Shown here: positions 8,137 through 17,322 of the stretch, one piece after another
Layout: each line of letters opens with the position of its first letter
Position numbering within the stretch: position 1 is the stretch's first letter
Source: Verrucomicrobiota bacterium
Lineage (GTDB): Bacteria; Verrucomicrobiota; Verrucomicrobiia; Opitutales; Opitutaceae
DNA: 64,000 bases
Assembly (NCBI GenBank): GCA_016871755.1
Contig: VHCJ01000003.1
Coordinates: forward strand, 30,053 to 94,052
Reading direction: 5' to 3'
Position numbers and translations under genes: made by a program
Notes under the pieces: model-generated
Databases searched by the model: none
The model's input: the letters and a program-made list of their open reading frames with translations, nothing else
What the model was told of the DNA's origin: nothing

Positions 8137-11100
8137 GTGCCAAAGCCAGACCAAAAGCCTGCGTTTCCGTTCCGCCTCGACTTCCCACCCGACCTGCCGA
8201 TCTCGGCGCGGGCGGAGGAAATCGTCGGGCTGATCCAGACGCAGCAGGTCGTGATCCTGGCGGGCGAGACCGGATCCGGCAAGACGACGCAGATCCCGAA
8301 GATGTGCCTCGCCGCCGGCGGCGGCGCGCGGGGCCGCATTGCCTGCACCCAGCCCCGCCGCGTGGCGGCGCTGTCCGTCTCGCGCCGCGTCGCCGAGGAA
8401 CTCGGCGTGGAGTGGGGCGGAGCGGTGGGGTGCAAGATCCGCTTCGATGACCGGACGTCGCGGGACACCGTGATCAAGTTCCTGACTGATGGCATGCTGC
8501 TCGCCGAGGTGCAGGGCGATCCGATGCTGCGGGACTACGACACGATCATCCTCGACGAGGCCCACGAGCGTTCGCTGAACATCGACTTCCTGCTCGGGCA
8601 CCTGCGGACGCTGCGCTTCAAGCGGCCGGAGCTGAAGATCATCATCACCTCGGCGACGATCGACACCGCTGCTTTCAGCGAGGCCTTTGACGGCGCCCCG
8701 GTGGTCGAGGTTTCGGGACGCACCTACCCGGTCGAGGTCGTCTACTCGCCCCTCGACGCGCTCGGCAGTGACTACGTCGACGATCCCGACGAACCCGACC
8801 GGGCGGCGGAGCGTTCGGCGCGGGTGGAGGCCTTGCACTACGTTGACGGTGCGGCCGGCGCGATCGAGCGCCTCCTCCGGGAAACCCCCTCGGGTGACGT
8901 CCTCGTCTTTCTGCCCAGCGAACGTGATATCCGCGAGGTGCGGGATCTCGTGGAGACGCGTGACTTCGCCGACGGAGCGCGCTTCGACGTCGTCCCGCTC
9001 TTCGGCCGCCTTTCGAACGCGGACCAGCAGCGCGTCTTCGCGGCGTCGGGCCGCCGGAAGGTGATTCTCGCGACCAACATCGCGGAGACCTCGCTGACCA
9101 TTCCCGGCATCCGCTTCGTCGTCGACACTGGCCTCGCGCGCATCAGTCGCTATTCCCCGCAGGCCCGCACGCGGCGACTCCCGATCGAGCCGGTCTCGCA
9201 ATCGAGCGCCGACCAGCGCAAGGGCCGCGCCGGACGTGTCGCGGCGGGCCTCTGCATTCGGCTTTATTCGGAGAAAGACTACCTGGAGCGCCCCCGCTTC
9301 ACGCAGCCGGAGATCCAGCGCGCGAACCTTGCGGACGTCATCCTCCGGCTCAAGGCGTATGGACTGGGCGATATCGAGCGCTTCCCCTTCATCAATCCTC
9401 CGGCAGCGAAGGCGATCCGGGCGGGTTATGCGCTGCTGGAGGAGGTCGGTGCCCTGGCCGCCGAGGACGCTCCCGGCGGTGTGGCGGGCGGCGTGCGCGA
9501 ACTGACTCCGGTCGGGCGGGAGTTGGCGCGGATGCCGGTGGATCCGACGGTCGGGCGCATGATCCTGCAGGCGCGGACCGAGCGCTGCCTGCGCGAGGTG
9601 GTGGTCATCGCCGCCGGACTCTCGATCCAGGATCCCCGGGAGCGACCGCTCGACAAGCAGACCCAGGCCGATGCGGCGCACCAGCGCTTCCGCCACCCGG
9701 ATTCCGACTTTCTCACCCTGCTGGCGATCTGGGATGCCTTCCACGATGAGTTCGAACGGCTCTCGCAGGCGCGACTCCGTCGTTTTTGCCACGATCACTT
9801 CCTTAGCTACGTCCGCCTGCGCGAGTGGCGCGACATCCATGCACAGCTGATGGACGTGCTGGAACAGCGGAAGGACTTTCGCCTGACGTCGGTCTTCGAC
9901 GCCGCGCCGGGCGAGGCGGAGAAGCCGGCGGAGGAGGCCTTGCGGTTCGGCACTCCGGCGTTCCGGGCGATCCACCGCAGTATCCTCTCTGGCCTGCTCG
10001 GCAACCTTGCGACCTACGACGAGGAGAATCGCCTCTTCAAGGCGGCGCATGACCGCCGCGTGACGCTGTTTCCCGGCTCGGTGCTCTTCCGCCGGGAGGA
10101 ACCCAAGCGACGCCCGGTCGATGCCGAGGGCCGGACCGCGCCGAAGCGCGCCCCGAAAGTGCCGCGCTGGATCATGGCCTCGGAGATTGTCGAGACCTCG
10201 CGCCTCTTCGCCCGCACCTGTGCGCGGGTTGACCCCGGGTGGGTCCTGGACCTTGGCTCCCACCTCCTGCGCAGCAGCCACAGCGAACCCCTCTGGAATG
10301 CCGAGGCCGGCAGGGTGATGGTCAAGCGCCGCACCCGACTCTACGGCCTCGAACTCGAGGCGCGCGCGGTGAGCTTTGGTCCGGTGGACCCGGTGGCGGC
10401 CACGCAGATCTTCATCCGCGAAGGATTGATCGGCGACACGATCACGTGGCCCTTCGACTTCCTCGCCAGCAATCGCAAGGTGCGCGCCGAGGTGGAGAGC
10501 CTGCTCACGCGCACCCGCAACAGCGGATTCCTCAACCTCGACGAAGCACTCTATCGCTTCTACGCGGCCCGCCTGCTGCCGGAGGATGACGCGGAGCCGG
10601 CGGAGGACCTGCGCGGCGGAGTCTCGTCGGTGGCGGAGCTGATCGATCTGGTCCGTGGCCGCCGCGGCGCGGATCCGCGCTTCCTCCTCGTGGCGGCGGA
10701 TGACCTGCGCGATCCCGACGTCGCGACGGAGGACGAGGCCTCGTTCCCGGCCTCGCTGCCGCTGGAGAACCGGGTGCTGCCGCTGCAGTATGCGTACCGA
10801 CCCGGGCAGGACGATGACGGCGTGCAGGTGGAGGTGAACGTACGGGACGTCGGAGCGTTGACGGACGCATCGCTGGATTGGGCCGTCCCCGGCCACCTCC
10901 GCGCCAAGGTGGAACACTACCTCCGGGCGCTGCCCAAGGAGCAGCGGCGCCTCTTTGTGCCCTTGGCGGAGTCGGTGCGAAGGGTGAGTGACGCGGTGGC
11001 GGCGCGCAGCCGATTCCGGGATCCGGCGCCGCCACTCCAGGAACTCCTCGCGGAGCACCTGGCGGAGCGCTTCGGTCTGGCGGCGGATCGGGCGGCGTGG

Positions 11101-12267
11101 GCGGCCAAGCCGCTTCCGCCGCATCTTCAGGTGCGTGTGCGCGTGGTCAACGATGCGGGCGAACCGCTGGTCGCGAGTCGGTCGCTGGCGGAGATCCGGT
11201 CGGCGCTGGCGAGTCACGCCAAGGCGGCCTCGCTCTCGGTCGCGCGGGAGGATCCCGAGGCATGGCGCCGCGCGCGTCAGCGTTGGGAACGGCCGGAGTC
11301 GGAGACGTGGACCTTCGGCGCAGTGCCGGCGAGCGTGAAGGTCAGTGATCAGGCCGGAGTCACGGTCGAAGCCTTTCCCGCGCTGGCGCCCGGCGATCGC
11401 GGCGTGGCCCTGCGTTTGGTTCGCACCCCGGACGAAGCGCAGCGGCTGACGCGGCTGGGGGTGGGACGCCTGCTGGACCTGCAGCTGGGGCGGGATCTCG
11501 GCTGGCTGGAGAAGGAGTTGCGGGAGCTTCGTTCGCTCGGGGCGCTGCTGGCGACGCTCACCACCTCGGAGGCGATCCAGGCGGATGCGTTCGTGACGCT
11601 GCGCCGGTGGGTGACGGATCCGGAACGGGTGAGCGCGCTGGATGAGACCGGCTTTACGCGCGCGGTGGAGCGGGCGCGGACGGAGCTGCGCGGCATCGTG
11701 CCCCGGCTGACCGATCTGTTGCGCGAGACGCTGCAGTTGCGGCAGGAGTTGCTGGTCGGGTCGCATCCCTATCCCGGTCAGGTGCGCGATGTGGAGGCGC
11801 TGCTCCCGGCGAACTTCGTCCGCCTTGTGCCCTATGAGCGGCTCGTGCATCTCCCCCGTTACCTGCGGGCGATGCGGGCGCGGGCGGAGCGCTGGAAGCG
11901 GCTCCCGGCGAAGGATGCGGAGCGCGCGCGGCAGGTGGCACCCTACCTGGCGGCGGCGGCGCGTCGGGCGTGGGATGACCCCGTGCGCTGGCTGGTGGAG
12001 GAGTTTCGGGTCAGCGTCTTTGCGCAGGAACTGGGCACGGCCGAGCCGGTGTCGGCGGTGAAGCTGGACCGGGCGCTCGCGGCGGAGCAGGCGGCGCCGG
12101 AGACGCCGGCGCCTCCGGAGCGGGTGCCCCGCGACTCCCCGCGGACGCGGCCCCTGCTCCCGCCGCCCGGGCAGCCATCGGCCGCGGCCGCCGAGACCGG
12201 CGGAGCGGCGCCGAAGCGGGCGCCGCTGAAAGACCTGAACGCCCTGGGGAATCTCTTCCGGCGCTGA
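8137..12267 (+). CDS. hrpA: ATP-dependent RNA helicase HrpA (DEAH box)
   Basis: About 1376 residues from the GTG at 8137; an earlier in-frame start at 8011 would run through the neighbouring divergent gene, so I reject it. Motifs: GETGSGKT (43-50), DEAH (140-143), SAT (172-174), TNIAETSLTIPGIRFVVDTG and QRKGRAGR. HA2 and OB-fold domains come next, then the long DUF3418 C-terminal region typical of bacterial HrpA (FHDEFERLSQARLRRFCHDHFLSYVRLREW; LWPFDF-like TWPFDFLASNRK). HrpA acts on RNA or ribosomes, for example in rescuing stalled ribosomes in E. coli. The last 60 residues are a proline/alanine-rich tail ending LKDLNALGNLFRR. The length compares with about 1300 in E. coli. Confidence 0.95.
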   Translation: MPKPDQKPAFPFRLDFPPDLPISARAEEIVGLIQTQQVVILAGETGSGKTTQIPKMCLAAGGGARGRIACTQPRRVAALSVSRRVAEELGVEWGGAVGCKIRFDDRTSRDTVIKFLTDGMLLAEVQGDPMLRDYDTIILDEAHERSLNIDFLLGHLRTLRFKRPELKIIITSATIDTAAFSEAFDGAPVVEVSGRTYPVEVVYSPLDALGSDYVDDPDEPDRAAERSARVEALHYVDGAAGAIERLLRETPSGDVLVFLPSERDIREVRDLVETRDFADGARFDVVPLFGRLSNADQQRVFAASGRRKVILATNIAETSLTIPGIRFVVDTGLARISRYSPQARTRRLPIEPVSQSSADQRKGRAGRVAAGLCIRLYSEKDYLERPRFTQPEIQRANLADVILRLKAYGLGDIERFPFINPPAAKAIRAGYALLEEVGALAAEDAPGGVAGGVRELTPVGRELARMPVDPTVGRMILQARTERCLREVVVIAAGLSIQDPRERPLDKQTQADAAHQRFRHPDSDFLTLLAIWDAFHDEFERLSQARLRRFCHDHFLSYVRLREWRDIHAQLMDVLEQRKDFRLTSVFDAAPGEAEKPAEEALRFGTPAFRAIHRSILSGLLGNLATYDEENRLFKAAHDRRVTLFPGSVLFRREEPKRRPVDAEGRTAPKRAPKVPRWIMASEIVETSRLFARTCARVDPGWVLDLGSHLLRSSHSEPLWNAEAGRVMVKRRTRLYGLELEARAVSFGPVDPVAATQIFIREGLIGDTITWPFDFLASNRKVRAEVESLLTRTRNSGFLNLDEALYRFYAARLLPEDDAEPAEDLRGGVSSVAELIDLVRGRRGADPRFLLVAADDLRDPDVATEDEASFPASLPLENRVLPLQYAYRPGQDDDGVQVEVNVRDVGALTDASLDWAVPGHLRAKVEHYLRALPKEQRRLFVPLAESVRRVSDAVAARSRFRDPAPPLQELLAEHLAERFGLAADRAAWAAKPLPPHLQVRVRVVNDAGEPLVASRSLAEIRSALASHAKAASLSVAREDPEAWRRARQRWERPESETWTFGAVPASVKVSDQAGVTVEAFPALAPGDRGVALRLVRTPDEAQRLTRLGVGRLLDLQLGRDLGWLEKELRELRSLGALLATLTTSEAIQADAFVTLRRWVTDPERVSALDETGFTRAVERARTELRGIVPRLTDLLRETLQLRQELLVGSHPYPGQVRDVEALLPANFVRLVPYERLVHLPRYLRAMRARAERWKRLPAKDAERARQVAPYLAAAARRAWDDPVRWLVEEFRVSVFAQELGTAEPVSAVKLDRALAAEQAAPETPAPPERVPRDSPRTRPLLPPPGQPSAAAAETGGAAPKRAPLKDLNALGNLFRR

Positions 12268-12394
12268 GGCGCTCGGGGAGGGGTGGGGGGAATCGCCCCG
12301 CGACGGCTCCCGCGGCAACGCGGCGTGGACCCCGGGCCACGCGCGTCGGCGACCCGGGCGCATCGCGTGCGAGCCGGTGGATGGAAACGGATGC

Positions 12395-13462
12395 CTACAG
12401 CCCGAATGCGATCCGAATGATGCGGTGCGAGGCCCAGCCGAGCAGGGCGGAGACCGGGATCGTGAGCACCCACGCCCAGAGGATGCGGCTGACGACGCCC
12501 CACTTCACGGCGCTGAAGCGCTTCGTCGCGCCGACGCCCATGATCGAGGTCGAGATGACGTGGGTGGTCGAGAGCGGGATTCCGTAGTGGGTGGCGGTCT
12601 GGATGATCACGGCGGCGGTGGTTTCGGCGGCGAAGCCGTGGACCGGCTGCAGCTTGACCATCTTGTGCCCCATCGTGCGGATGATGCGCCACCCTCCGGC
12701 GGCGGTGCCGGCCGCCATGACGATCGCGCAGGTGATCATCACCCAACGATCGACGTGGAACGTCGGCGTGTACAGGAAGGCGAGCCACGACGGGAGATCG
12801 TTGAACACGCCGCTTTGCGTGCCGGTGAAGAGCGCGAGGGCGATGATGCCCATCGTCTTCTGTGCGTCGTTCGAGCCGTGACTGAAGCCCATCCACGAGG
12901 CGCTGACGATCTGGAGCTTGCCGAAGATCAGGTTGACCACCCGCGGGCGCGTCCGCTTGAGCAGCGCGTAGAGCGTGTACATCAGCAATGCGCCGATGAT
13001 GAAGCCGACGAGCGGCGACGTGAACATCGGCAGCACGACCTTCGGCCACAGCCCTGAGACCTTCCCCCCCGCATCCGCCGTCGCCCAGTGCAGCACGCCC
13101 CAGTTCCCATCGCTCGTCGAAAGCGCGGCGCCGCTGAGGCCGCCGACCAGCGCGTGGCTCGAACTCGAGGGCAGCCCAAGCCACCACGTGAAGAGATTCC
13201 AAACGATCGCGCCGAGCAGGGCGCAGAGCACGGTCACCATCGTGATCGCGTGTGCGTCGACCAGACCCTTGCCGATGGTGGAGGCCACCGCGGTGCCCCA
13301 CAGCGCCCCGACCAAGTTGAAGAAGGCCGCCATCGCCAGCGCCTGACGCGGCGTCATCACCTTCGTGGACACCACCGTGGCGATGGCATTCGCCGCGTCG
13401 TGGAAGCCGTTGATGTACTCGAACACCAACGCGGCCAGCAGCACCAGCAGGAAGAGCGTCAT
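12395..13462 (-). CDS. pit: Inorganic phosphate transporter, Pit family
   Basis: 355 residues and highly hydrophobic, with about ten membrane segments. The repeated Pit signatures are visible: N-terminal FEYINGFHDAANAIATVVSTKVMTPRQA and WWLGLPSSSSHALVGGLSG in one half, MGFSHGSNDAQKTMGIIALAL and GIPLSTTHVISTSIMGVG in the other. It imports phosphate, often as a neutral metal-phosphate complex, with protons. The PhoU-like gene lies 16 bp upstream on the same strand, which is the usual pit accessory arrangement. Confidence 0.95.
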   Translation of the reverse strand: MTLFLLVLLAALVFEYINGFHDAANAIATVVSTKVMTPRQALAMAAFFNLVGALWGTAVASTIGKGLVDAHAITMVTVLCALLGAIVWNLFTWWLGLPSSSSHALVGGLSGAALSTSDGNWGVLHWATADAGGKVSGLWPKVVLPMFTSPLVGFIIGALLMYTLYALLKRTRPRVVNLIFGKLQIVSASWMGFSHGSNDAQKTMGIIALALFTGTQSGVFNDLPSWLAFLYTPTFHVDRWVMITCAIVMAAGTAAGGWRIIRTMGHKMVKLQPVHGFAAETTAAVIIQTATHYGIPLSTTHVISTSIMGVGATKRFSAVKWGVVSRILWAWVLTIPVSALLGWASHRIIRIAFGL

Positions 13463-13478
13463 GAGAGCGGAGCTGCGC

Positions 13479-14117
13479 TCAGGAGTACTTCAGGACGATC
13501 TGGAACACCACGCTGCCGGCGTCGCGGCAGCGGTCGATTGACTTCTCGGTCATCTCGAAAAGTTCCTGGAGGATCAGTGTCTCCTTGGCGTCGCGCGGTC
13601 CCTGGTAGAGTTCCCGGAGCAGGCCGAGCATCACCTTGTCGGCCTCGCCCTCGGCGAACTGCAGCCGGTCGTTGGCGGTCTGGACCGACTCCAGTTTCGC
13701 GCCGTGCCGGAGCTGCCGAACCATGAAGGCGACCGACTCGGCCGCCTGCACGAGGAGTTCGGCCTGACGCAGGAACCCCTCGCGCGGCAGCTTGCCCGGG
13801 AAGATCGACAGGCGCTCGACCAGTTTCTCGACCGTTTTCGGGATGCGGTAGAGCGCGAGCGAAAGCGCCTCGATGTCCTCACGCTCCAGCGGGGTGACAA
13901 ACGTGCGGCACAGTTCCTCGGTGATCTGCCGCGTAAGGTGCTTGTCCTTGCGCCGACTTTGGATGAAGTCATCAAGATCGCTTGTGGCCGTGTAGGCCCC
14001 GCTCCGCTGCAGGTAGGCCGCCAGCAACTTCGTGCTCGTCAGGGCCTCGTCGGCGCTCGCCTCCAGCAGGTCGTAAAACCGCTCATCCTTCCCGAACAGT
14101 TTGCGTAGCGAGAACAT
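13479..14117 (-). CDS. PhoU-like DUF47 protein, Pit accessory
   Basis: 212 residues, almost wholly helical. It starts MFSLRKLFGKDERFYDLLEASADEAL and contains TFVTPLEREDIEALSLALYRIPKTVEKL, a DUF47 hallmark in which E/D residues of a PhoU-like bundle probably bind metal. A later FEMTEKSIDRCRDAGSVVFQIVLKYS repeats the pattern. DUF47 proteins are encoded next to pit genes and are thought to modulate the transporter. It is the first gene of a two-gene operon with pit, 16 bp apart. Confidence 0.92.
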   Translation of the reverse strand: MFSLRKLFGKDERFYDLLEASADEALTSTKLLAAYLQRSGAYTATSDLDDFIQSRRKDKHLTRQITEELCRTFVTPLEREDIEALSLALYRIPKTVEKLVERLSIFPGKLPREGFLRQAELLVQAAESVAFMVRQLRHGAKLESVQTANDRLQFAEGEADKVMLGLLRELYQGPRDAKETLILQELFEMTEKSIDRCRDAGSVVFQIVLKYS

Positions 14118-14142
14118 GCGCGTTCAGTCGGTATCCTCTTTG

Positions 14143-14154
14143 TTACATTTGTAA
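14143..14154. promoter_or_regulatory. Inverted repeat TTACA-TT-TGTAA ahead of the phosphate transport operon
   Basis: A perfect 5-bp inverted repeat in an AT-rich island lies 26 bp upstream of the DUF47 start codon, in the 158-bp divergent region shared with the aminotransferase gene. It could be an operator for either gene. It does not look like a classic Pho box. Confidence 0.3.
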
Positions 14155-14275
14155 ATCTTCATCGATTGTCACATTCGGCGTCGGCGAAGCGTGCTGGCTC
14201 TCGTAAAGGGATTGCATTGAGGCCAGTTGCGACGCTCAGTAGCGGTTCGTTCGCGTTTCCCCCATCCCCCGTCTC

Positions 14276-15202
14276 ATGACCCCTTCCCCCGAGCGTCTCG
14301 TCCATCTGTCCGGCGAACTGGTGCCGGAGTCAGCCGCCAAGATCTCGATCTTCGACAGCGCGATCCTGCTTGGCGATTGCGTGACGGAGTCGACGCGAAC
14401 CTTCCGCCACGTGCCGTTCCGGCTGGACGATCACCTTGACCGACTGTTTCGGTCGCTGAAGGTGTGCCGCATCGATCCCGGAGTGACGCAGGCACAGTTG
14501 CGCGCGGCGACCCTTGAACTCCTCGAGCGGAACCTCCCGCTGATCGGACCGGAGGAGGATTACTGGATCGTCCACAACCTCTCGCGTGGTCTGACGAAGC
14601 CCGGGCCGAATCCCGCGCAGCGGAATCCGGCGACGATCATGATCTTCAACAGCCCGATGGATCTCCGCGGTTGGGCGCGGTACTATTCGCAGGGCTGTCA
14701 TGCCGTGACCTCGTTCAGCCGCGCGATCCCGGCGCAGTCGCTCGATGCGCGCATCAAGAACCGCAGCCGCCTCTTCTACACGCTGGCGGATCAGGAGGCG
14801 CGCCTTGTCGATCCCGACGCGCAAGTCGTCATCCTCGACATCAACGGCAACGTCTCGGAGAACAAGGGTGGCAACATCTTCGTGGTGAATGGCGGTCGCC
14901 TGCGGACGCCGGCGGCGGACAACTGTCTTGCCGGGATCAGCCGGCAGACCGTGCTGGAGCTCGCGGAGGAGGTGGGCATTCCCACGGTGGAGACGCACCT
15001 GCAGAACTACGATTTGGCGACGGCGGATGAAGTTTTCTTCACCAGCACGCCCTACTGCATCATGCCGGCGACGCGCTTCAACGGTCTGACGGTGGGCGAC
15101 GGACGGGTGGGCCCGGTGACCCGCCGCCTGCTGGACGCGTGGAGTCGCCGGGCTGGTCTGGACATCGCCGCGCAGGCGGAAGCGCAGTTGCGCGCCGGCT
15201 GA
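14276..15202 (+). CDS. Class IV aminotransferase (BCAT / D-amino acid aminotransferase family)
   Basis: 308 residues. It is a fold-type IV PLP enzyme: SIFDSAILLGDCVTESTRTFRHVPFRLDDHLDRLFRSL at the N-terminus, the PLP Lys in SLDARIKNRSRL, then ILDINGNVSENKGGNIFVVNGGRLRTPAADNCLAGISRQTVLELA and ADEVFFTSTPYCIMPATRFNG. Members are branched-chain or D-amino acid aminotransferases or 4-amino-4-deoxychorismate lyases. The FDSAILLGD...TEST start and the ENKGGNIF motif fit a branched-chain-like enzyme, but substrate choice cannot be read from sequence alone. Confidence 0.88.
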   Translation: MTPSPERLVHLSGELVPESAAKISIFDSAILLGDCVTESTRTFRHVPFRLDDHLDRLFRSLKVCRIDPGVTQAQLRAATLELLERNLPLIGPEEDYWIVHNLSRGLTKPGPNPAQRNPATIMIFNSPMDLRGWARYYSQGCHAVTSFSRAIPAQSLDARIKNRSRLFYTLADQEARLVDPDAQVVILDINGNVSENKGGNIFVVNGGRLRTPAADNCLAGISRQTVLELAEEVGIPTVETHLQNYDLATADEVFFTSTPYCIMPATRFNGLTVGDGRVGPVTRRLLDAWSRRAGLDIAAQAEAQLRAG

Positions 15203-15324
15203 GCCGCTCGGGTGTCCCGTCCACCGCCGCGTCCTCCGGAGGCCCACGGGGCTCGCGGACCGGCGCCGCGGACGATGTTTTTGAGGGTTGCGCCCGCCGG
15301 GAGCGTGGGCGCGAATGGCGGGCC

Positions 15325-16458
15325 ATGGTGTTTGATACCGCCACCCTCAATCGTGCGGCCCGGGTGCTGCGATCGGTGTCGCCGGAGTTGCCGGCCGACG
15401 CGGCGCTGCGGCGCGAGCTGGCGGCGCAGCGGGCGCTCTCCGGTGCCGCCAAGCAGGCGGTGGTGCGGGCGGTCTTCGCCTACTTCCGCTGGCGAGGCTG
15501 GCTGGAGCCGAAGGACTCGGTGCAACGCCAACTCGACGCGGCGCTCACGCTGCAGCGGCGGTTCGACACGCGCCCGGAGTCCTTCAAGGCCGAGACCCTT
15601 GCCGCGCGGGCGGTCCCGGCGTGGCTCCGTGACGAAATGGAACTCCCTCCCGAAACGCTGTGCGCGTGGCAGCAGGAGCCCGTGTTGTGGCTGCGGGCGC
15701 GGCCCGGCACCGCGGTCTCCCTGGCGCGCGAACTTGGCCATTGCCGCGAGCCGCAGGCCCTGCCCACGTTCGCGCAGCCCTGGTCCGCGTTGCAGTACGA
15801 AGGTGTGACGGATCTCTACCGCACCGACGCGTTTCAGCGTGGCGCCTTCGAAATCCAGGATCTCGCCTCCCAGTGGGTCGGTCACGCCTGTGCACCGAAG
15901 GCCGGGGAGACGTGGTGGGATGCCTGTGCGGGTGAGGGCGGAAAGACCCTGCACCTCTCCGAGTTGATGGAGAACAAGGGGCTCATCTGGGCGAGCGACC
16001 GGTCCCTGCGCCGACTTGAGACCCTGCGCCAGCGGTGCGCGCGGGCGAGCCGCTTCAACGTCCGGACGGCCCGCTGGGACAGCGGCGAACGCCTGCCGAC
16101 GCGCACGCGCTTCGACGGCGTGCTCGTCGATGCCCCGTGCATCGGCGTGGGGACGTGGCAGCGCAATCCCCATGCGCGCTGGACCACGCGGGTGGAGGAT
16201 GTGAATGAACTTGCGGAGATCCAGACCCGCCTCCTCACGCACGCGGCGACGGCGGTGAAGCCCGGCGGTCGTTTGGTGTATGCGGTGTGCACCCTGACCC
16301 GTCGCGAAACGAGCGGCGTGGCGGAGGCGTTCTCGGCGGCGCATCCGGATTTCGTTCCCGACGTGTCCTGGCCCGGGAAGCCGGCCGGAATCGTGACCCT
16401 CTGGCCGCACGAGTGGCGGAGCAACGGCATGGCGGTGGCGGTCTGGCGCCGGCGTTGA
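15325..16458 (+). CDS. RsmB/RsmF-type rRNA (cytosine-C5) methyltransferase
   Basis: 377 residues from the ATG at 15325 (MVFDTATLNRAARVLRSV). Residues 1-120 resemble the helical NusB-like region of RsmB. The SAM-binding motif is TWWDACAGEGGKTLHLSELM, followed by IWASDRSLRRLETLRQRC and the catalytic motif IV VLVDAPCIGVGTWQRNP. Motif VI is VYAVCTLTRRE, where the second Cys is retained though the usual TCS reads VCT. It methylates a cytosine in rRNA. The SAM methyltransferase gene follows 18 bp downstream. Confidence 0.88.
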   Translation: MVFDTATLNRAARVLRSVSPELPADAALRRELAAQRALSGAAKQAVVRAVFAYFRWRGWLEPKDSVQRQLDAALTLQRRFDTRPESFKAETLAARAVPAWLRDEMELPPETLCAWQQEPVLWLRARPGTAVSLARELGHCREPQALPTFAQPWSALQYEGVTDLYRTDAFQRGAFEIQDLASQWVGHACAPKAGETWWDACAGEGGKTLHLSELMENKGLIWASDRSLRRLETLRQRCARASRFNVRTARWDSGERLPTRTRFDGVLVDAPCIGVGTWQRNPHARWTTRVEDVNELAEIQTRLLTHAATAVKPGGRLVYAVCTLTRRETSGVAEAFSAAHPDFVPDVSWPGKPAGIVTLWPHEWRSNGMAVAVWRRR

Positions 16459-16476
16459 TGCCCGACGAACGTCGTC

Positions 16477-17322
16477 ATGGCTGATTCACGCCAGCGCGGA
16501 TCGGGCCGGATCACGGCGGCGACCGTCCGCGCGGACTTCAACGATCCCGTGGCGGTGGTCCACTACGCGGGCGCGGCGCATCGGCTCGGGCTGTGGGCGT
16601 CGGAGCGCCAGCTCATTGAGCGAGCCTTTCCGGACCGCGGCGCGCGGTTGCTGGAACTTGGCTGCGGGGCGGGCCGGGTGACGCTGGGATTGTGGGAACT
16701 CGGCTACCGCTCCCTTACGGCGATCGATTTCGCCGCCGAACTCGTCGCCCAGGCCCAGGCGCTGGTGACGGAACGCGGAGCGACGGGGATCGACGTGTTC
16801 CGTGCCGACGCGACCCGGATGCCGCTGGCGGCGATTGATGACCCGGCGGCGCGGGTGCGCTGCCGCCGCGTGGAGCGCTTCGACGGCGCGCTTTTCATGT
16901 TCAACGGCCTGATGCAGATCCCGGGCCGGTCGCGGCGCCGCCGCGCGCTGCGGGAGATCCACCGCCTCGTGCGCCCCGACGCGCCGCTGCTCTTCACGAC
17001 GCATGATCGGGAGGACTCGCGCGAGGAGCGGCTCCTCTGGAAACTCGAGGCCCGGCGGTGGGAGCGCGGCGAGCAGGGGCCCCGGTTGGTCGACTTCGGA
17101 GACCGCTACTTCGAGGACGAGGCGGGGCGCACGTTCATGCACCTCCCGACCCGCGACGAGATTCTCGAGGACCTGGAGGCGACGGGATGGCGGAGCGAGT
17201 ACGACCTCATGCGCCGGCACGTCGCCCGCGAGTCGGCGGCGGTGCGCGATTTTTCCGACGAGTGCCGGTTCTGGCTCGTCCGAGCCCAGCCCCGGCGGGA
17301 GTCCGGGCGTCGTGCCCGCTAG
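16477..17322 (+). CDS. Class I SAM-dependent methyltransferase
   Basis: 281 residues. Motif I RLLELGCGAGRVTLGLWELG is at about 53-72, the acidic strand YRSLTAIDFAAELVAQA follows, and DVFRADATRMPL is the adenine-binding segment. FDGALFMFNGLMQIPGRSRRRRALREIHRLVRPDAPLLFTTHD is the motif IV-V region. The second half is rich in charged residues (REDSREERLLWKLEARRWERGEQGPRLVDFGDRYFEDEAGRTF). The substrate is unknown. Its stop codon interlocks with that of dnaE in a CTAG tetranucleotide. Confidence 0.85.
   Translation: MADSRQRGSGRITAATVRADFNDPVAVVHYAGAAHRLGLWASERQLIERAFPDRGARLLELGCGAGRVTLGLWELGYRSLTAIDFAAELVAQAQALVTERGATGIDVFRADATRMPLAAIDDPAARVRCRRVERFDGALFMFNGLMQIPGRSRRRRALREIHRLVRPDAPLLFTTHDREDSREERLLWKLEARRWERGEQGPRLVDFGDRYFEDEAGRTFMHLPTRDEILEDLEATGWRSEYDLMRRHVARESAAVRDFSDECRFWLVRAQPRRESGRRAR

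Noticed and set aside
8056..12363. A 1435-codon open frame on the minus strand opposite hrpA
   Set aside because: It mirrors the codon pattern of hrpA, is made of Arg/His/Pro/Gln-rich sequence and has no recognisable domain. Long antisense frames are expected in GC-rich DNA.
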